A model generated the notes under the pieces. It was not told the origin of the DNA. It did not search any database and worked only from the letters and a program-made list of their open reading frames with translations. Positions 17,032-26,542 of a DNA stretch of 64,000 nucleotides are shown piece after piece. Origin of the DNA: Candidatus Thiodiazotropha sp. (ex Epidulcina cf. delphinae) (lineage in GTDB: Bacteria; Pseudomonadota; Gammaproteobacteria; Chromatiales; Chromatiaceae); the NCBI GenBank assembly GCA_025656455.1, contig JAHXHS010000004.1, positions 123,934-187,933 of the forward strand. The letters run 5' to 3'. The translations under genes were made by a program, and so were the position numbers. Every line of letters begins with the position of its first letter. Position 1 is the stretch's first letter.

Positions 17032-18192
17032 ATGAAAGGACCAGCCAGGTTCTTGAGAATATATATTTTATTTACCCTGCTAACCCTTTATGGTTGCACC
17101 GCCCATTCCCCACAACTTTTTATCGGTAAAGAACATCATGCGCCAATAGAACCTGTAGGGGTGTATGCGGTTGCGGGCCAGTACATCTGGGATAGCTGGA
17201 TTGTGGAAGATGAAGGGACTCTTCATCGTTACGCCCTTTCAGCACCCTCTGACAAACTTACGCCCAATGAACGTCATCAGCATGCCTTTGTACGCCATGC
17301 CATATCACAAAATGGTGGGGTCACCTGGCAGGATATGGGGCCGGCTATCCAGCCAAGCGGTAAAAAAGGCGTCTGGCCGGATAAGGTCATCTGGACCAGC
17401 AGCGTGATGATCAGGGAAGTAGATGGCGAAAAACAATTTCTAATGTTTATCACCGGCCGCAATGAAGAAAACAATGATGAAATGAACCAAAGCATCGGAG
17501 TCAGCACCTCCAAGGATGGCCATCACTTTACCTCCCCGCAGATTATTTTACCGCCCACTGAGCAAGTGACCAAGCTAGGCTATGATATTACCAATGATGA
17601 CGGCATCATCATGGCATGGCGGGACCCCTTTGTTATCCAGGATCCGGCCACCCGGAAGTGGCATATGTTCTTCTCCGCCAAATCAAAAGATGCCTGCGGA
17701 ACAATCCGGCCAACCGTCGGCCATGCCATTGCCACGGATAACACTTTGATGAACTGGCAACTTGAGGAGCCATTAAAGCTTCCCCAGCATTATCGTCAAC
17801 TGGAAGTTCCCTACATGATCGCCAGAGGCGGTAAATATTATCTCTTCGTATCAACCCAGAATAATCCGACCATGGACAACAACAGGGATAAAGAGGCGGC
17901 CTTCAGGGGCTTTGTGTCAGACGAGACCATCATTGGCCAGTGGGAATTGCTCTATACAGTGAATGAAGGGCAGGAGACTGACAAAATATTCGGCCATCAA
18001 ATCTATGCGCCTACTATTTTTGAAAAAAAGCGGGGCAGTGGAGAATACGGGGCCGTAACCTTTTTTTCCCTGAACACCATGTGCCCCCTGACCGGTTCGC
18101 CAATTGTTGAGATACGCTGGCGGAATGAGAGGCCTGAATTCATGTTCAACAAGGACCTCGGCTGCTGCCTCCCATATAACTGCCTGGATTGA
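17032..18192 (+). CDS. Lipoprotein with clan-J-like five-bladed propeller (GH43/GH32/GH68 type)
   Basis: This 386-residue protein has a lipoprotein signal ending TLYGC and a propeller with motifs of five-bladed glycosidases: WDSW near residue 60 (nucleophile/base Asp position), WRDPFVIQD (transition-state Asp) and RQLEVPYMI (acid Glu position). This trio matches levansucrase/GH43-type active sites by eye, so glycoside hydrolysis or transglycosylation outside the membrane is predicted; the substrate is unknown. A strong AAAGGAGG precedes the ATG. It begins a plus-strand run through 22085. Confidence 0.75.
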   Translation: MKGPARFLRIYILFTLLTLYGCTAHSPQLFIGKEHHAPIEPVGVYAVAGQYIWDSWIVEDEGTLHRYALSAPSDKLTPNERHQHAFVRHAISQNGGVTWQDMGPAIQPSGKKGVWPDKVIWTSSVMIREVDGEKQFLMFITGRNEENNDEMNQSIGVSTSKDGHHFTSPQIILPPTEQVTKLGYDITNDDGIIMAWRDPFVIQDPATRKWHMFFSAKSKDACGTIRPTVGHAIATDNTLMNWQLEEPLKLPQHYRQLEVPYMIARGGKYYLFVSTQNNPTMDNNRDKEAAFRGFVSDETIIGQWELLYTVNEGQETDKIFGHQIYAPTIFEKKRGSGEYGAVTFFSLNTMCPLTGSPIVEIRWRNERPEFMFNKDLGCCLPYNCLD

Positions 18193-18203
18193 GGGAGTTA
18201 CCA

Positions 18204-18710
18204 ATGAGCGACTATGATATGATCCTGGATCTAGTCAGCGAAGACGACCAAGTGATCGGTAAGATGGAGAGTGAAGAAGCTCATAAATTGGGACTGCTGC
18301 ACCGTGCAGTCCATATTCTGGTCATTAATCGGGAAGGAAAAATCTATGTAAGAAAAAGAAGCATTGACCTGGAACTCTATCCCGGGGTTTGGACTACCTC
18401 AGTGGGTGAACATGTAAGAAGTGGACGACAATATGGGGAAGCCGCAGAAAACGCCCTAAAAGGGTTTCTTGGTTTAGCAACCACGCTCAGCCAGATCGGT
18501 AAAACCAGGGTCAAAGATGAGATAGAGAACGAGATGGTTATGATCTACGAGACATTCGCCGATAAAATCCCCGATTTAAACCCTGAACATAGTGAGCAAG
18601 GCGAATTTCTCACCACAAAAGAGCTGGGTGCTCTTTTCAAGAAGGGGGCAACCACTCCCCATTTATCCGCAGCAATAAAATCATATTTACAATCTCTGAA
18701 TCACGCTTAA
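18204..18710 (+). CDS. Nudix-fold protein with degenerate catalytic box
   Basis: This protein has 168 residues from the ATG at 18204, with GAGGGAG nearby. The fold pattern resembles Nudix/IPP-isomerase-like YfcD proteins (HRAVHILVINREGKIYVRKRS, YPGVWTTSVGEHV). The Nudix box, normally GX5EX7REUXEEXGU, reads here SGRQYGEAAENALKGFLGL: the RE and EE glutamates that bind metal are replaced by Asn, Ala, Gly and Phe. Catalysis therefore looks lost or changed, making this a probable ligand-binding or regulatory relative. Confidence 0.85.
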   Translation: MSDYDMILDLVSEDDQVIGKMESEEAHKLGLLHRAVHILVINREGKIYVRKRSIDLELYPGVWTTSVGEHVRSGRQYGEAAENALKGFLGLATTLSQIGKTRVKDEIENEMVMIYETFADKIPDLNPEHSEQGEFLTTKELGALFKKGATTPHLSAAIKSYLQSLNHA

Positions 18711-18740
18711 AGCAATAATTAACAGACTGTGGAGGAGAAG

Positions 18741-19217
18741 ATGACACTGACACTCAAATCGACCGCCTTCATCCATGGGGGTGAAATCCCGTCACAATAC
18801 ACCTGTGAAGGCATGGATTTATCACCGTCACTGGAATGGCTGGGTGTGCCCGAGAATGCCCGCAGTCTGGTTTTAATTGTTGACGACCCGGATGCGCCTG
18901 ACCCAAAAGCCCCGAGAATGACATGGGTCCACTGGATTGTTTATAACATTCCGCCGGACGTAACGAGATTTGCCGATGGCGTCATATCTGCAACGCTTCC
19001 CATCGGTACAAAACAAGGTCTGAATGACTGGAAAAAGATCGGTTATGGCGGCCCCTGCCCACCGGTTGGCCGTCATCGCTATTTCCATAAGCTCTATGCC
19101 CTGGATACGGTGCTCGAGGGGATGGATCAACCAGACAAGGCGGATATTGAGACGGCTATGCGGGGACATATTCTTGAGCAAACAGAACTCATTGGGACCT
19201 ACGAGAAACGCCGATAG
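18741..19217 (+). CDS. YbhB/YbcL family (PEBP, Raf kinase inhibitor-like) protein
   Basis: This protein has 158 residues from the ATG at 18741 with a GGAGGAG Shine-Dalgarno. Family signatures include SPSLEWLGVPENARSLVLIVDDPDAP, HWIVYNIPPD, GPCPPVGRHRYFHKLYALD and a C-terminal TYEKR. PEBP proteins bind phospholipid-like or small ligands; the bacterial physiological role is unclear. No signal peptide. It lies 30 bases after the Nudix gene and 33 before the acyl ligase fusion. Confidence 0.95.
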   Translation: MTLTLKSTAFIHGGEIPSQYTCEGMDLSPSLEWLGVPENARSLVLIVDDPDAPDPKAPRMTWVHWIVYNIPPDVTRFADGVISATLPIGTKQGLNDWKKIGYGGPCPPVGRHRYFHKLYALDTVLEGMDQPDKADIETAMRGHILEQTELIGTYEKRR

Positions 19218-19250
19218 CCAGTGATTGCATCTTCAAGTGAAGGACACCGT

Positions 19251-22085
19251 ATGGAAGCAAATTCAGACATCTCTGCGATACTGCTTCAGACCGTACGGGA
19301 GCTAGCGGCTGAGATCCGTCCTGGCCAAATTTCCTCCCAGGCCATAACACTTGATAGTGCACTGGCGCGGGACCTTGGCCTGGACAGTCTGGCCAGGGTG
19401 GAATTGCTCAGCCGCATTGAACAACGCTTTGAGATCTCCATACCAGAGCAACTGTTTGCAGAAGCGGAAACGCCCCGTGATTTATTGCGGGCTGTTCTCA
19501 GTGCGGGTGCCGCCGGTAAGTCTTTTGCGTTATCTGAAACAAGCGAAATAAACCTGGGCGAGGCAGAGGCCGCGCCACATAGTGTGCAGACCTTGGCTGA
19601 GCTCCTGCATTGGCATGTGCTGGCGCATCCCCATCGCCCTCATATTTGCCTATACCGTGATGACGATGAAGGCGAAACCCTGACTTATCTGCAGTTATGG
19701 GAGGGTGCAGAGCAGATAGCCGTCGGGTTGCAGCAACGTGGCTTGCAGGCAGGCGAGACGGTAGCCATCATGTTGCCTACCGGCAAGGCGTATTTCTTCA
19801 GCTTTTTCGGGATCCTGTTAGCAGGGGGAATCCCGGTTCCTATTTATCCGCCAGTACGGCGCAGCCAGATCGAGGAGCATCTGCGCCGCCATGGAGGCAT
19901 ATTGTCCAATTGTCTCGCCATCATGCTGATCACAGTCCCTGAAGCCAGACATGTTGTACGGCTGCTTAAAAGCCAGGTGGATACACTACGCAGCATTGTC
20001 ACCGTGGAGGAGCTGTCAAGCGAGACGGGTGAGTTGACCATCCCTGTGCGCAGGGCGCAGGACATCGCATTCTTACAATATACCTCAGGCAGCACCGGGA
20101 ATCCCAAGGGTGTGGTCTTGACCCATGCCAACCTGCTGACCAATATCCGCGTCATGGGTGCTGCGATGCGGGTCGACAGCTCCGATGTCTTTGTCAGTTG
20201 GTTGCCCCTTTATCATGACATGGGATTGATTGGGACTTGGCTGGGAAGCCTTTACTATGCGGCATTGTTTGTGGTTATGTCGCCACTTGCGTTTTTATCA
20301 CGCCCCCAACGCTGGTTGTGGGCCATACATCGCTACGGCGGAACGCTCTCGGCGGCTCCAAACTTCGGATATGAACTCTGCTTGCGCAAGATCAGTGATG
20401 CTGACCTTGAAGGCCTCAATCTTGCCAGTTGGCGGGCGGCCTTCAATGGGGCTGAGGCAGTAAGCCCCGAAACCATGCTGAACTTTCATAAACGGTTCGG
20501 ACCCTACGGGCTGCGAGGGGAATCACTGATGCCGGTGTATGGGCTCGCGGAGGCTTCGGTCGGGTTAGCCTTTCCCCCCCTGGGACGTGGAATAGTCATC
20601 GATCGAATCCAGCGTGAACCATTTATGCGTTCCGGCCGCGCCATTCCAGCCGACGCGGCCGATGCCAAGGCACAGCACTTTGTGGCCAGTGGTCAGCCAC
20701 TGGCAGGCCATCAAATCCGCATTATTGACCAGACGGGTCACGAACTTCCTGATCGCCAGGAGGGGCAACTCCAGTTTCGCGGGCCATCCGCCACCAGCGG
20801 ATATTTTCGCAACCCTGAGGAGACCGGCCGGCTGTTTGATGGAGAATGGCTGAATTCGGGAGACCTGGCCTATATGGTGGGTGGGGATGTGTATATTACC
20901 GGACGCAGCAAGGATATTATCATTCGCGCCGGGCGGAATATCTATCCTGATGAGCTGGAAGAAGCCGTGGGTAATATCCCCGGGATACGAAAAGGGCGTG
21001 TGGCGGTCTTTGCCAGCAGTGATCCCGCTTCAGGTACGGAGCGGTTAGTGTTGATGGCGGAAACCCGGCAACAAGCAGCCGAGTCTCTGGAGCAGCTACG
21101 CTTACAGATTCACATGATTGCCACAGACCTGGTTGAGACAGCGCCCGATGAGGTGGTTCTGGCTCCACCCAATACCGTGCTCAAGACATCGAGCGGCAAG
21201 ATTCGGCGTGCGGCAAGCCGGGAAGTCTACGAAGGCGGTCGGGTCGGCAAGCGACAAAAATCATTTGCCTGGCAACTGACCCGGCTGGCGTTGGCAGGTA
21301 TCGGCCCACAGTTGCGCCGCACTCGGCAGACCTTGTCAGTCATATTCTACGGGCTCTATGCCCGCATGCTGTTTTGGATCCATGCGCCTGTTGTCTGGCT
21401 GGCGGCGGCAATACTGCCACGAATTTCCTGGCGCTGGGCCGCCATACGCGCGGGAGCTCGCCTGCTGGCATGGGCTTCGGGCACGCCGCTCAGGGTCCAG
21501 GGCTTGGAGCATCTGCCGCCGGCCGGACAGCCCTGCGTGTTTGTGGCAAATCACGCCAGTTATCTTGACGGTCCAGTCCTGGTGGCAGCGCTAACCCGGC
21601 CATTCAGTTTTGTCGCCAAGGCCGAATTACTGCAACGCTTGATTCCGCGCGTTTTCTTGCATCGTATCCAGGCGGAGTTCGTTGAGCGGTTTGATCAGCA
21701 AAAGGGGATTGCCGACGCCCATCGCCTGGCCAAAGCAGCACGGCAAGGACAATCACTGCTGTTTTTTCCCGAAGGCACCTTCACCCGCATGTCCGGGCTG
21801 CTCCCCTTTCACATGGGGGCCTTTGTCGCCGCCGCCGAGGCGAGTCTGCCGGTTGTACCTATCACCATTCGCGGCACCCGCTCCATTTTGCGCGCTGACG
21901 CCTGGTTCCCTCATCATGGCGCTATTACGGTAAACTTTGGCCAGCCCATCTATCCGGAAACGGTAACAGAAGAAACAACTGAAAGTGATTGGGCGATTGC
22001 CGTGAAACTGCGCAATGCTTCGCGTCAGGATATCCTGCGTCATTGTGGCGAAACTGATCTGGCGCATGAAGAGCCATCCATTTAA
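19251..22085 (+). CDS. Fusion of acyl carrier protein, fatty acyl-AMP ligase and PlsC acyltransferase
   Basis: This protein has 944 residues from the ATG at 19251 (GAAGGA upstream; a GTG at 19221 is an alternative). In order: an ACP with phosphopantetheine Ser46 in GLDSLARVE; a FAAL-type adenylate-forming domain (YTSGSTGNPKGVVLTHANLL, YGLAEASVGL, GDLAYM, KDIIIRAGRNIYPDELE, SSGKIRR); a basic hydrophobic link; and a PlsC domain with HASYLD (HX4D) and FPEGTFTR. It could activate a fatty acid, load it on its own ACP and transfer it to a glycerol-phosphate-type or other acceptor at the membrane. The one-protein arrangement suggests lipid recycling or specialised lipid synthesis. Confidence 0.93.
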   Translation: MEANSDISAILLQTVRELAAEIRPGQISSQAITLDSALARDLGLDSLARVELLSRIEQRFEISIPEQLFAEAETPRDLLRAVLSAGAAGKSFALSETSEINLGEAEAAPHSVQTLAELLHWHVLAHPHRPHICLYRDDDEGETLTYLQLWEGAEQIAVGLQQRGLQAGETVAIMLPTGKAYFFSFFGILLAGGIPVPIYPPVRRSQIEEHLRRHGGILSNCLAIMLITVPEARHVVRLLKSQVDTLRSIVTVEELSSETGELTIPVRRAQDIAFLQYTSGSTGNPKGVVLTHANLLTNIRVMGAAMRVDSSDVFVSWLPLYHDMGLIGTWLGSLYYAALFVVMSPLAFLSRPQRWLWAIHRYGGTLSAAPNFGYELCLRKISDADLEGLNLASWRAAFNGAEAVSPETMLNFHKRFGPYGLRGESLMPVYGLAEASVGLAFPPLGRGIVIDRIQREPFMRSGRAIPADAADAKAQHFVASGQPLAGHQIRIIDQTGHELPDRQEGQLQFRGPSATSGYFRNPEETGRLFDGEWLNSGDLAYMVGGDVYITGRSKDIIIRAGRNIYPDELEEAVGNIPGIRKGRVAVFASSDPASGTERLVLMAETRQQAAESLEQLRLQIHMIATDLVETAPDEVVLAPPNTVLKTSSGKIRRAASREVYEGGRVGKRQKSFAWQLTRLALAGIGPQLRRTRQTLSVIFYGLYARMLFWIHAPVVWLAAAILPRISWRWAAIRAGARLLAWASGTPLRVQGLEHLPPAGQPCVFVANHASYLDGPVLVAALTRPFSFVAKAELLQRLIPRVFLHRIQAEFVERFDQQKGIADAHRLAKAARQGQSLLFFPEGTFTRMSGLLPFHMGAFVAAAEASLPVVPITIRGTRSILRADAWFPHHGAITVNFGQPIYPETVTEETTESDWAIAVKLRNASRQDILRHCGETDLAHEEPSI

Positions 22086-22088
22086 CTC

Positions 22089-22226
22089 AAGTTTCGGAGT
22101 TCAAAATGGCGAAAAACAGCAGTTGTGTACCAGCATCAAGTACCGAATCGCACACAGGCGCTAAGACATAATCCGCTTCCATCCCACTGCGTTTGGTAAA
22201 ACCTGCGCATATGAACTCCGAAACTT
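22089..22226. repeat. Palindromic element G with perfect 15-bp terminal arms
   Basis: AAGTTTCGGAGTTCA at 22089-22103 and its exact complement at 22212-22226 enclose about 108 bases. It lies between the convergent acyl ligase fusion and hybrid kinase genes, where a bidirectional terminator would be expected, but its long loop is more typical of a repeat element. Confidence 0.6.
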
Positions 22227-22270
22227 TAGTTACTAACCCGAACGTAGGTTAGTACAAGACCATCGTCAAT

Positions 22271-25200
22271 TCACAGTTCATCACAAAGTGATTTAAGCAG
22301 TTCGATTTTGGCAGGATAAGCATTCAGTAGTTGTTGCATGCCAACAATATCGAAGACATCTACCCGCTCAATCAGCTGTGAGGCATAGGTATCGAGTGGC
22401 ATAATATCGTAGCGACGCGCAATTTTACCGATATCTTTTGCAAAATCTTTAATGTGCGATAGGTTATTGCTCTTTTTCGCAAGTTCCCAGTTACCGTAGA
22501 TAGTGTTTTCTAGTGCTTGCAGTATTTTCGGCAACGCTGCTTTAGCCTTTTCAGAGAGGATAATGGTCTTTTCTTGTTCTGTCCCAAGCTCTATCTCCTT
22601 ATGTGCAAGGAATCGGGCAAGCTCCTTGAAAAGATCCGTTCTCAAAACCGGTTTCCGTAAATAACCGTCAAAATTTTCGCTACGGATACGTTGGTGTTCA
22701 TCTTTCATCACCGATGCAGTCAATGCAATGATCGGAACTTCCGAGGACGCTTTAATCGTTCTTGCTGCTTCATAACCGTCCATTTCGGGCATGCGAATAT
22801 CCATCAGTATCAGGTCCACTGGATGTGTCTTTGTCATCTTGACCGCGATTTGGCCGTTTTCGGCTTCCATCGTTTGAATATTGGTTGCTACAAAATTCTC
22901 TTTGACAAGGTCCCGGTTATTTTTCACATCATCAACGATCAGAACAACAGCATTCTCAAACACAATGGCATTCGGGTCAAAAAACAATGCTTCATCTGCC
23001 ATCTCAGCCATTTCGCTTGAGACATCAACATCATGAAGTTGTACTGTAAACTCTGCGCCTTTGCCGATCTCACTGGTAATGCTTATTTCGCCGTCCATCG
23101 CTTCGGTAAGGCGTTTGGTAATAGCCAAACCCAGCCCTGTGCCGCCGAATTTAGTGCTGTTTTGCCCCTCTTGCTGCTCGAAGAGGTTGAAAATACGCTC
23201 TTGCTGATCTTTTGGTATACCGATGCCGGTATCCTTGACACCGAATATCAGGTCAATTCTGCTGTCGCCTTCGCGTGCAAGTTTATTGGCAAATAGCCTG
23301 ATATGACCATCATCTGTAAATTTCACTGCATTACCTAGAAGGTTAAAGACAATTTGACGGATGCGGGTCTCATCCAGTAATAGCGCTTCAGGCAGTTTGG
23401 GATCGATTACAATAACCAGCTCAAGACCCTTATTGCGGATCTTCATCGTGAAGATATCGGCGATATCCTTGAAAAGATCATGTGGATTGACCGGGCGCTT
23501 GTCGATTTCCATTTTACCGGCCTGGATTTTTGAAAGGTCCAGAATGTCATTGATCAACATCATCAATGTATTGCCCGCGGAACGTATCGTTTTAACAAAC
23601 GCATGCAGTCGTTTGTCTGTAATCTGCTCATCGAGCAATTCGGTAAAACCCAAAATCGCGTTCATTGGGGTGCGGATTTCATGCGACATATTGGCCAAAA
23701 AGGCTGATTTGGCCTTATTTGCCATTTCGGCGCTCTTTTTGGCTTTTTTCAGCGCCTTTTCTGTCATTTTCATATCGCTGATATCGAAGATAAATCCATC
23801 AAGGTAACTGATCTCATTATCCTCGTTACAAACAGCATGACCCTTTTCGTGTACCCAACGAATGCCGTTATTCTTGTGGGCTATGCGGTAGTCCATTGAC
23901 CAGTTTCGCTCTTCTTCTAGTGCAGTAGTGATTTCACGCTCGATACGTGTTTTATCTTCTGGGTGTATGATTGCCGAATAGGACGTGGCTTTATTCTCAA
24001 TAAAGATTCCCGCATCATAGCCGCTGATCTCTTTGATGGCGTCACTGATATACAGCATCGTGCGCCGGTCGTCATGAACGCTGCGGTATGCCGCACCCGG
24101 AATGTTTTCCACCAAAGACTTAAATTGCTGCTGCGAACTGTGTAACCAGGCTTCAGATTGTTTTCGACGTGCAATTTCACGAGAAAGCTTCCGGTTCCAG
24201 AAAAGTGCGCCGACAATAATAACTAATGCCACAACAGCAATCTGCCACACCAGTGAGTAATCGACCAAGGGCTTTGCCAGTGAGACCCACTTGCGATAGA
24301 TTTCACTCGCTTCATCCGGTGTAATGGTTGCCAGTGACTTGTTAAAAATTGAACGTAACTCGGGATGTTCCTTGCTCACTCCAATACGTAGGTTGTAGCT
24401 ATAAGGCGTTCCACCGGAGATCTTCAAATTACTAAGAACGAGGCGTTCAGCAAAATATTCAAATGTCGCAATATCTATGACAAATGCGTCTGTGACTCCA
24501 CGCGAAAGAGCGCGCAACCCTTCTTCCGCCGTTTTAAACAGCATAAGGTTCAAGTGTGGATAATCTTGTTCTATATATGTTTGGGATATATACCTATCTA
24601 CCGTTGCGATGCTACGATCTTTGAAAAAATCCAGATCGTTGACGAAACTGATATCATTGCGTGTCACAATGACAAAATCCATCTTCAGGTAAGGGTCAGT
24701 AAAGTCCATTATCTTGGCGCGTTCATCGCTGTAATTCAGTGCATCAAGAACCTTCACCTCTTTATCTTGCATCAATTGCAGCGCTTCACCCCAACTGTTG
24801 CTCTTTTGAATCGTAAACTTTAAACCACTCCGCGCTTCGAGTAGTTTAAAAAAATCGGGTGCGATACCGCGGTATTTTCCTGATTCGTCAAAAAAGGAGA
24901 CCGGCGGCCAACTCGGGTCACCGGCAAGAGCGACCACAGGGTGCTCTTTCACCCATTTCCTCTCTTTTTGATTCAGCTGTATGACGGTCTTTGATGATAG
25001 AGTCTTCCATCGTTCTCGAATTTCGTTATGCTCTTCAGTGGAAATACTCTTGAGTACTTTTTCAATGATGCCATGAAGTAGTGTCTGCTCTTTTGCGATC
25101 GCAACAGAGACACTGGTCTCCATATCCGGTAATTTTGAAACGATTTTCAGATTGGTGATCATTTTTCGGTTAATTGTATAAGTGGCGACAGCCAGATTAC

Positions 25201-26542
25201 CAACATAGGCATCCGCGCTTCCATATACTACGGCCTCCAGCGACGCTTCGTTGGAGGTTGAAAGATGCAGGTTAATCTCAGGGTAGCGGTTTCTTAGCCA
25301 CTCATGCATGTATGAATCTTTGTTCACCGATACTGTAAGGCCAAACAGGTCCTCGATTATATGGATTCCTTCCAGCTCTTTATTGATGATAATAGCGGTT
25401 GGAACCGTCAGGTACGGACTACTGAAAAGAAGAAACTTCTGGCGCTCCGGCGTCTCTACCACGCTGGCCAGTCCGTCAAGCTTCCCCGCTCTCATTTGCT
25501 CCATAACCTTGGACCAGACATCCGGTTTCACTTCAATTTGCAAGCCGGTACGTTCCTGGATAATGCGTATATATTCCGACGCAACTCCGGTATGCCCGCC
25601 TTCGCTGTCAGCGAAATCAAAAGGCGCCCATTGGAAGTCAGCCCCAAATACCAATTTGGGATGCCTTTCGATCCACGCCTTCTCTTTTGTGCTTAGATCA
25701 ATATCAATGGCTGTAGGTATGTGTTCGAATGTTAGCCACTTTTGCTCAATCCGTTGCTTTTGTAATGTCGTAAGACTTTCAAGACCTTTTTGTAAAATTG
25801 TGTGTAAGTGCGCCTGGTCATCATGCACCGTCATATGTAGTGCATCGTGTCTAAATCCAGGCATAGGCTTAAATGGTTTGATGTTAGAGACAAAGTGCTC
25901 TTTTAACTTATGATTGATTACGGCATAGCTGTCTACGATTGCGTCCGCTCTTCCTTCAAGCACCGCATATATGGCACTGTCAAGCGTGTCGGTTTCTAAT
26001 AGGGTGATTTTGGGAAAATTGGTTCTGATGTGTATCGCGCTGGCATAGCCTTTGGGTATTGCTATGCGTTTTCCGTTCAGATCTTCAATTGCGGAAATAT
26101 CCAGGTCATCTCTGATGAAGATATATTCCCAGATTGTGTGATAAGACTGGGTATAGCGGCTAAAGGATTCACGCTCTTTGGAGTAGAGGGCCGCTGGAAG
26201 CACATCGATGGTACCCTGGCGAAACCCCTCTAAAAGCTCGAACCATTTCCCTTTGTGATGGACGATTTCAAATCCATATCGATCGGCAATAATCTTCAGA
26301 TAGTCATGTGATATCCCTGATACCTTTCCGTCAGGATCAATAAAGTCAAAGGGGGCCCAGTCATATTCCACACCAACATGAATGACAGGATGTTCACTAA
26401 TCCAGAGATGCTCCTCAACGGTCAGTTCCGAAGATGGAGCAGAGGCGGCGGAAAATCCGGATACGGCAACTAAAAGTAGGAGTAAGAGCTGAAAAAAGTA
26501 TTCAGCGGACGTATGTTTTTTGGACAATCTGAACGAATTCAT
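22271..26542 (-). CDS. BvgS/EvgS-like hybrid histidine kinase with three periplasmic solute-binding domains
   Basis: This protein has about 1423 residues from the ATG at 26542; a TTG one codon earlier is possible. A signal segment precedes three tandem SBP_bac_3-type domains at roughly 35-265, 280-515 and 520-760, each opening with a related H-P-x-x-x-x-x-x-x-W-x-P-F/V motif (HVGVEYDWAPFDF, VFGADFQWAPFDF, ALAGDPSWPPVSF). Then come a transmembrane helix (about 770-790), a PAS domain, HisKA with phosphorylatable His in MSHEIRTPMNAI, HATPase and a REC domain (MDIRMPEMDGYEA). BvgS/EvgS have two such domains, so three is unusual. No clear C-terminal Hpt histidine is visible. It overlaps the response regulator gene by 41 bases. 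Confidence 0.93.
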   Translation of the reverse strand: MNSFRLSKKHTSAEYFFQLLLLLLVAVSGFSAASAPSSELTVEEHLWISEHPVIHVGVEYDWAPFDFIDPDGKVSGISHDYLKIIADRYGFEIVHHKGKWFELLEGFRQGTIDVLPAALYSKERESFSRYTQSYHTIWEYIFIRDDLDISAIEDLNGKRIAIPKGYASAIHIRTNFPKITLLETDTLDSAIYAVLEGRADAIVDSYAVINHKLKEHFVSNIKPFKPMPGFRHDALHMTVHDDQAHLHTILQKGLESLTTLQKQRIEQKWLTFEHIPTAIDIDLSTKEKAWIERHPKLVFGADFQWAPFDFADSEGGHTGVASEYIRIIQERTGLQIEVKPDVWSKVMEQMRAGKLDGLASVVETPERQKFLLFSSPYLTVPTAIIINKELEGIHIIEDLFGLTVSVNKDSYMHEWLRNRYPEINLHLSTSNEASLEAVVYGSADAYVGNLAVATYTINRKMITNLKIVSKLPDMETSVSVAIAKEQTLLHGIIEKVLKSISTEEHNEIRERWKTLSSKTVIQLNQKERKWVKEHPVVALAGDPSWPPVSFFDESGKYRGIAPDFFKLLEARSGLKFTIQKSNSWGEALQLMQDKEVKVLDALNYSDERAKIMDFTDPYLKMDFVIVTRNDISFVNDLDFFKDRSIATVDRYISQTYIEQDYPHLNLMLFKTAEEGLRALSRGVTDAFVIDIATFEYFAERLVLSNLKISGGTPYSYNLRIGVSKEHPELRSIFNKSLATITPDEASEIYRKWVSLAKPLVDYSLVWQIAVVALVIIVGALFWNRKLSREIARRKQSEAWLHSSQQQFKSLVENIPGAAYRSVHDDRRTMLYISDAIKEISGYDAGIFIENKATSYSAIIHPEDKTRIEREITTALEEERNWSMDYRIAHKNNGIRWVHEKGHAVCNEDNEISYLDGFIFDISDMKMTEKALKKAKKSAEMANKAKSAFLANMSHEIRTPMNAILGFTELLDEQITDKRLHAFVKTIRSAGNTLMMLINDILDLSKIQAGKMEIDKRPVNPHDLFKDIADIFTMKIRNKGLELVIVIDPKLPEALLLDETRIRQIVFNLLGNAVKFTDDGHIRLFANKLAREGDSRIDLIFGVKDTGIGIPKDQQERIFNLFEQQEGQNSTKFGGTGLGLAITKRLTEAMDGEISITSEIGKGAEFTVQLHDVDVSSEMAEMADEALFFDPNAIVFENAVVLIVDDVKNNRDLVKENFVATNIQTMEAENGQIAVKMTKTHPVDLILMDIRMPEMDGYEAARTIKASSEVPIIALTASVMKDEHQRIRSENFDGYLRKPVLRTDLFKELARFLAHKEIELGTEQEKTIILSEKAKAALPKILQALENTIYGNWELAKKSNNLSHIKDFAKDIGKIARRYDIMPLDTYASQLIERVDVFDIVGMQQLLNAYPAKIELLKSLCDEL

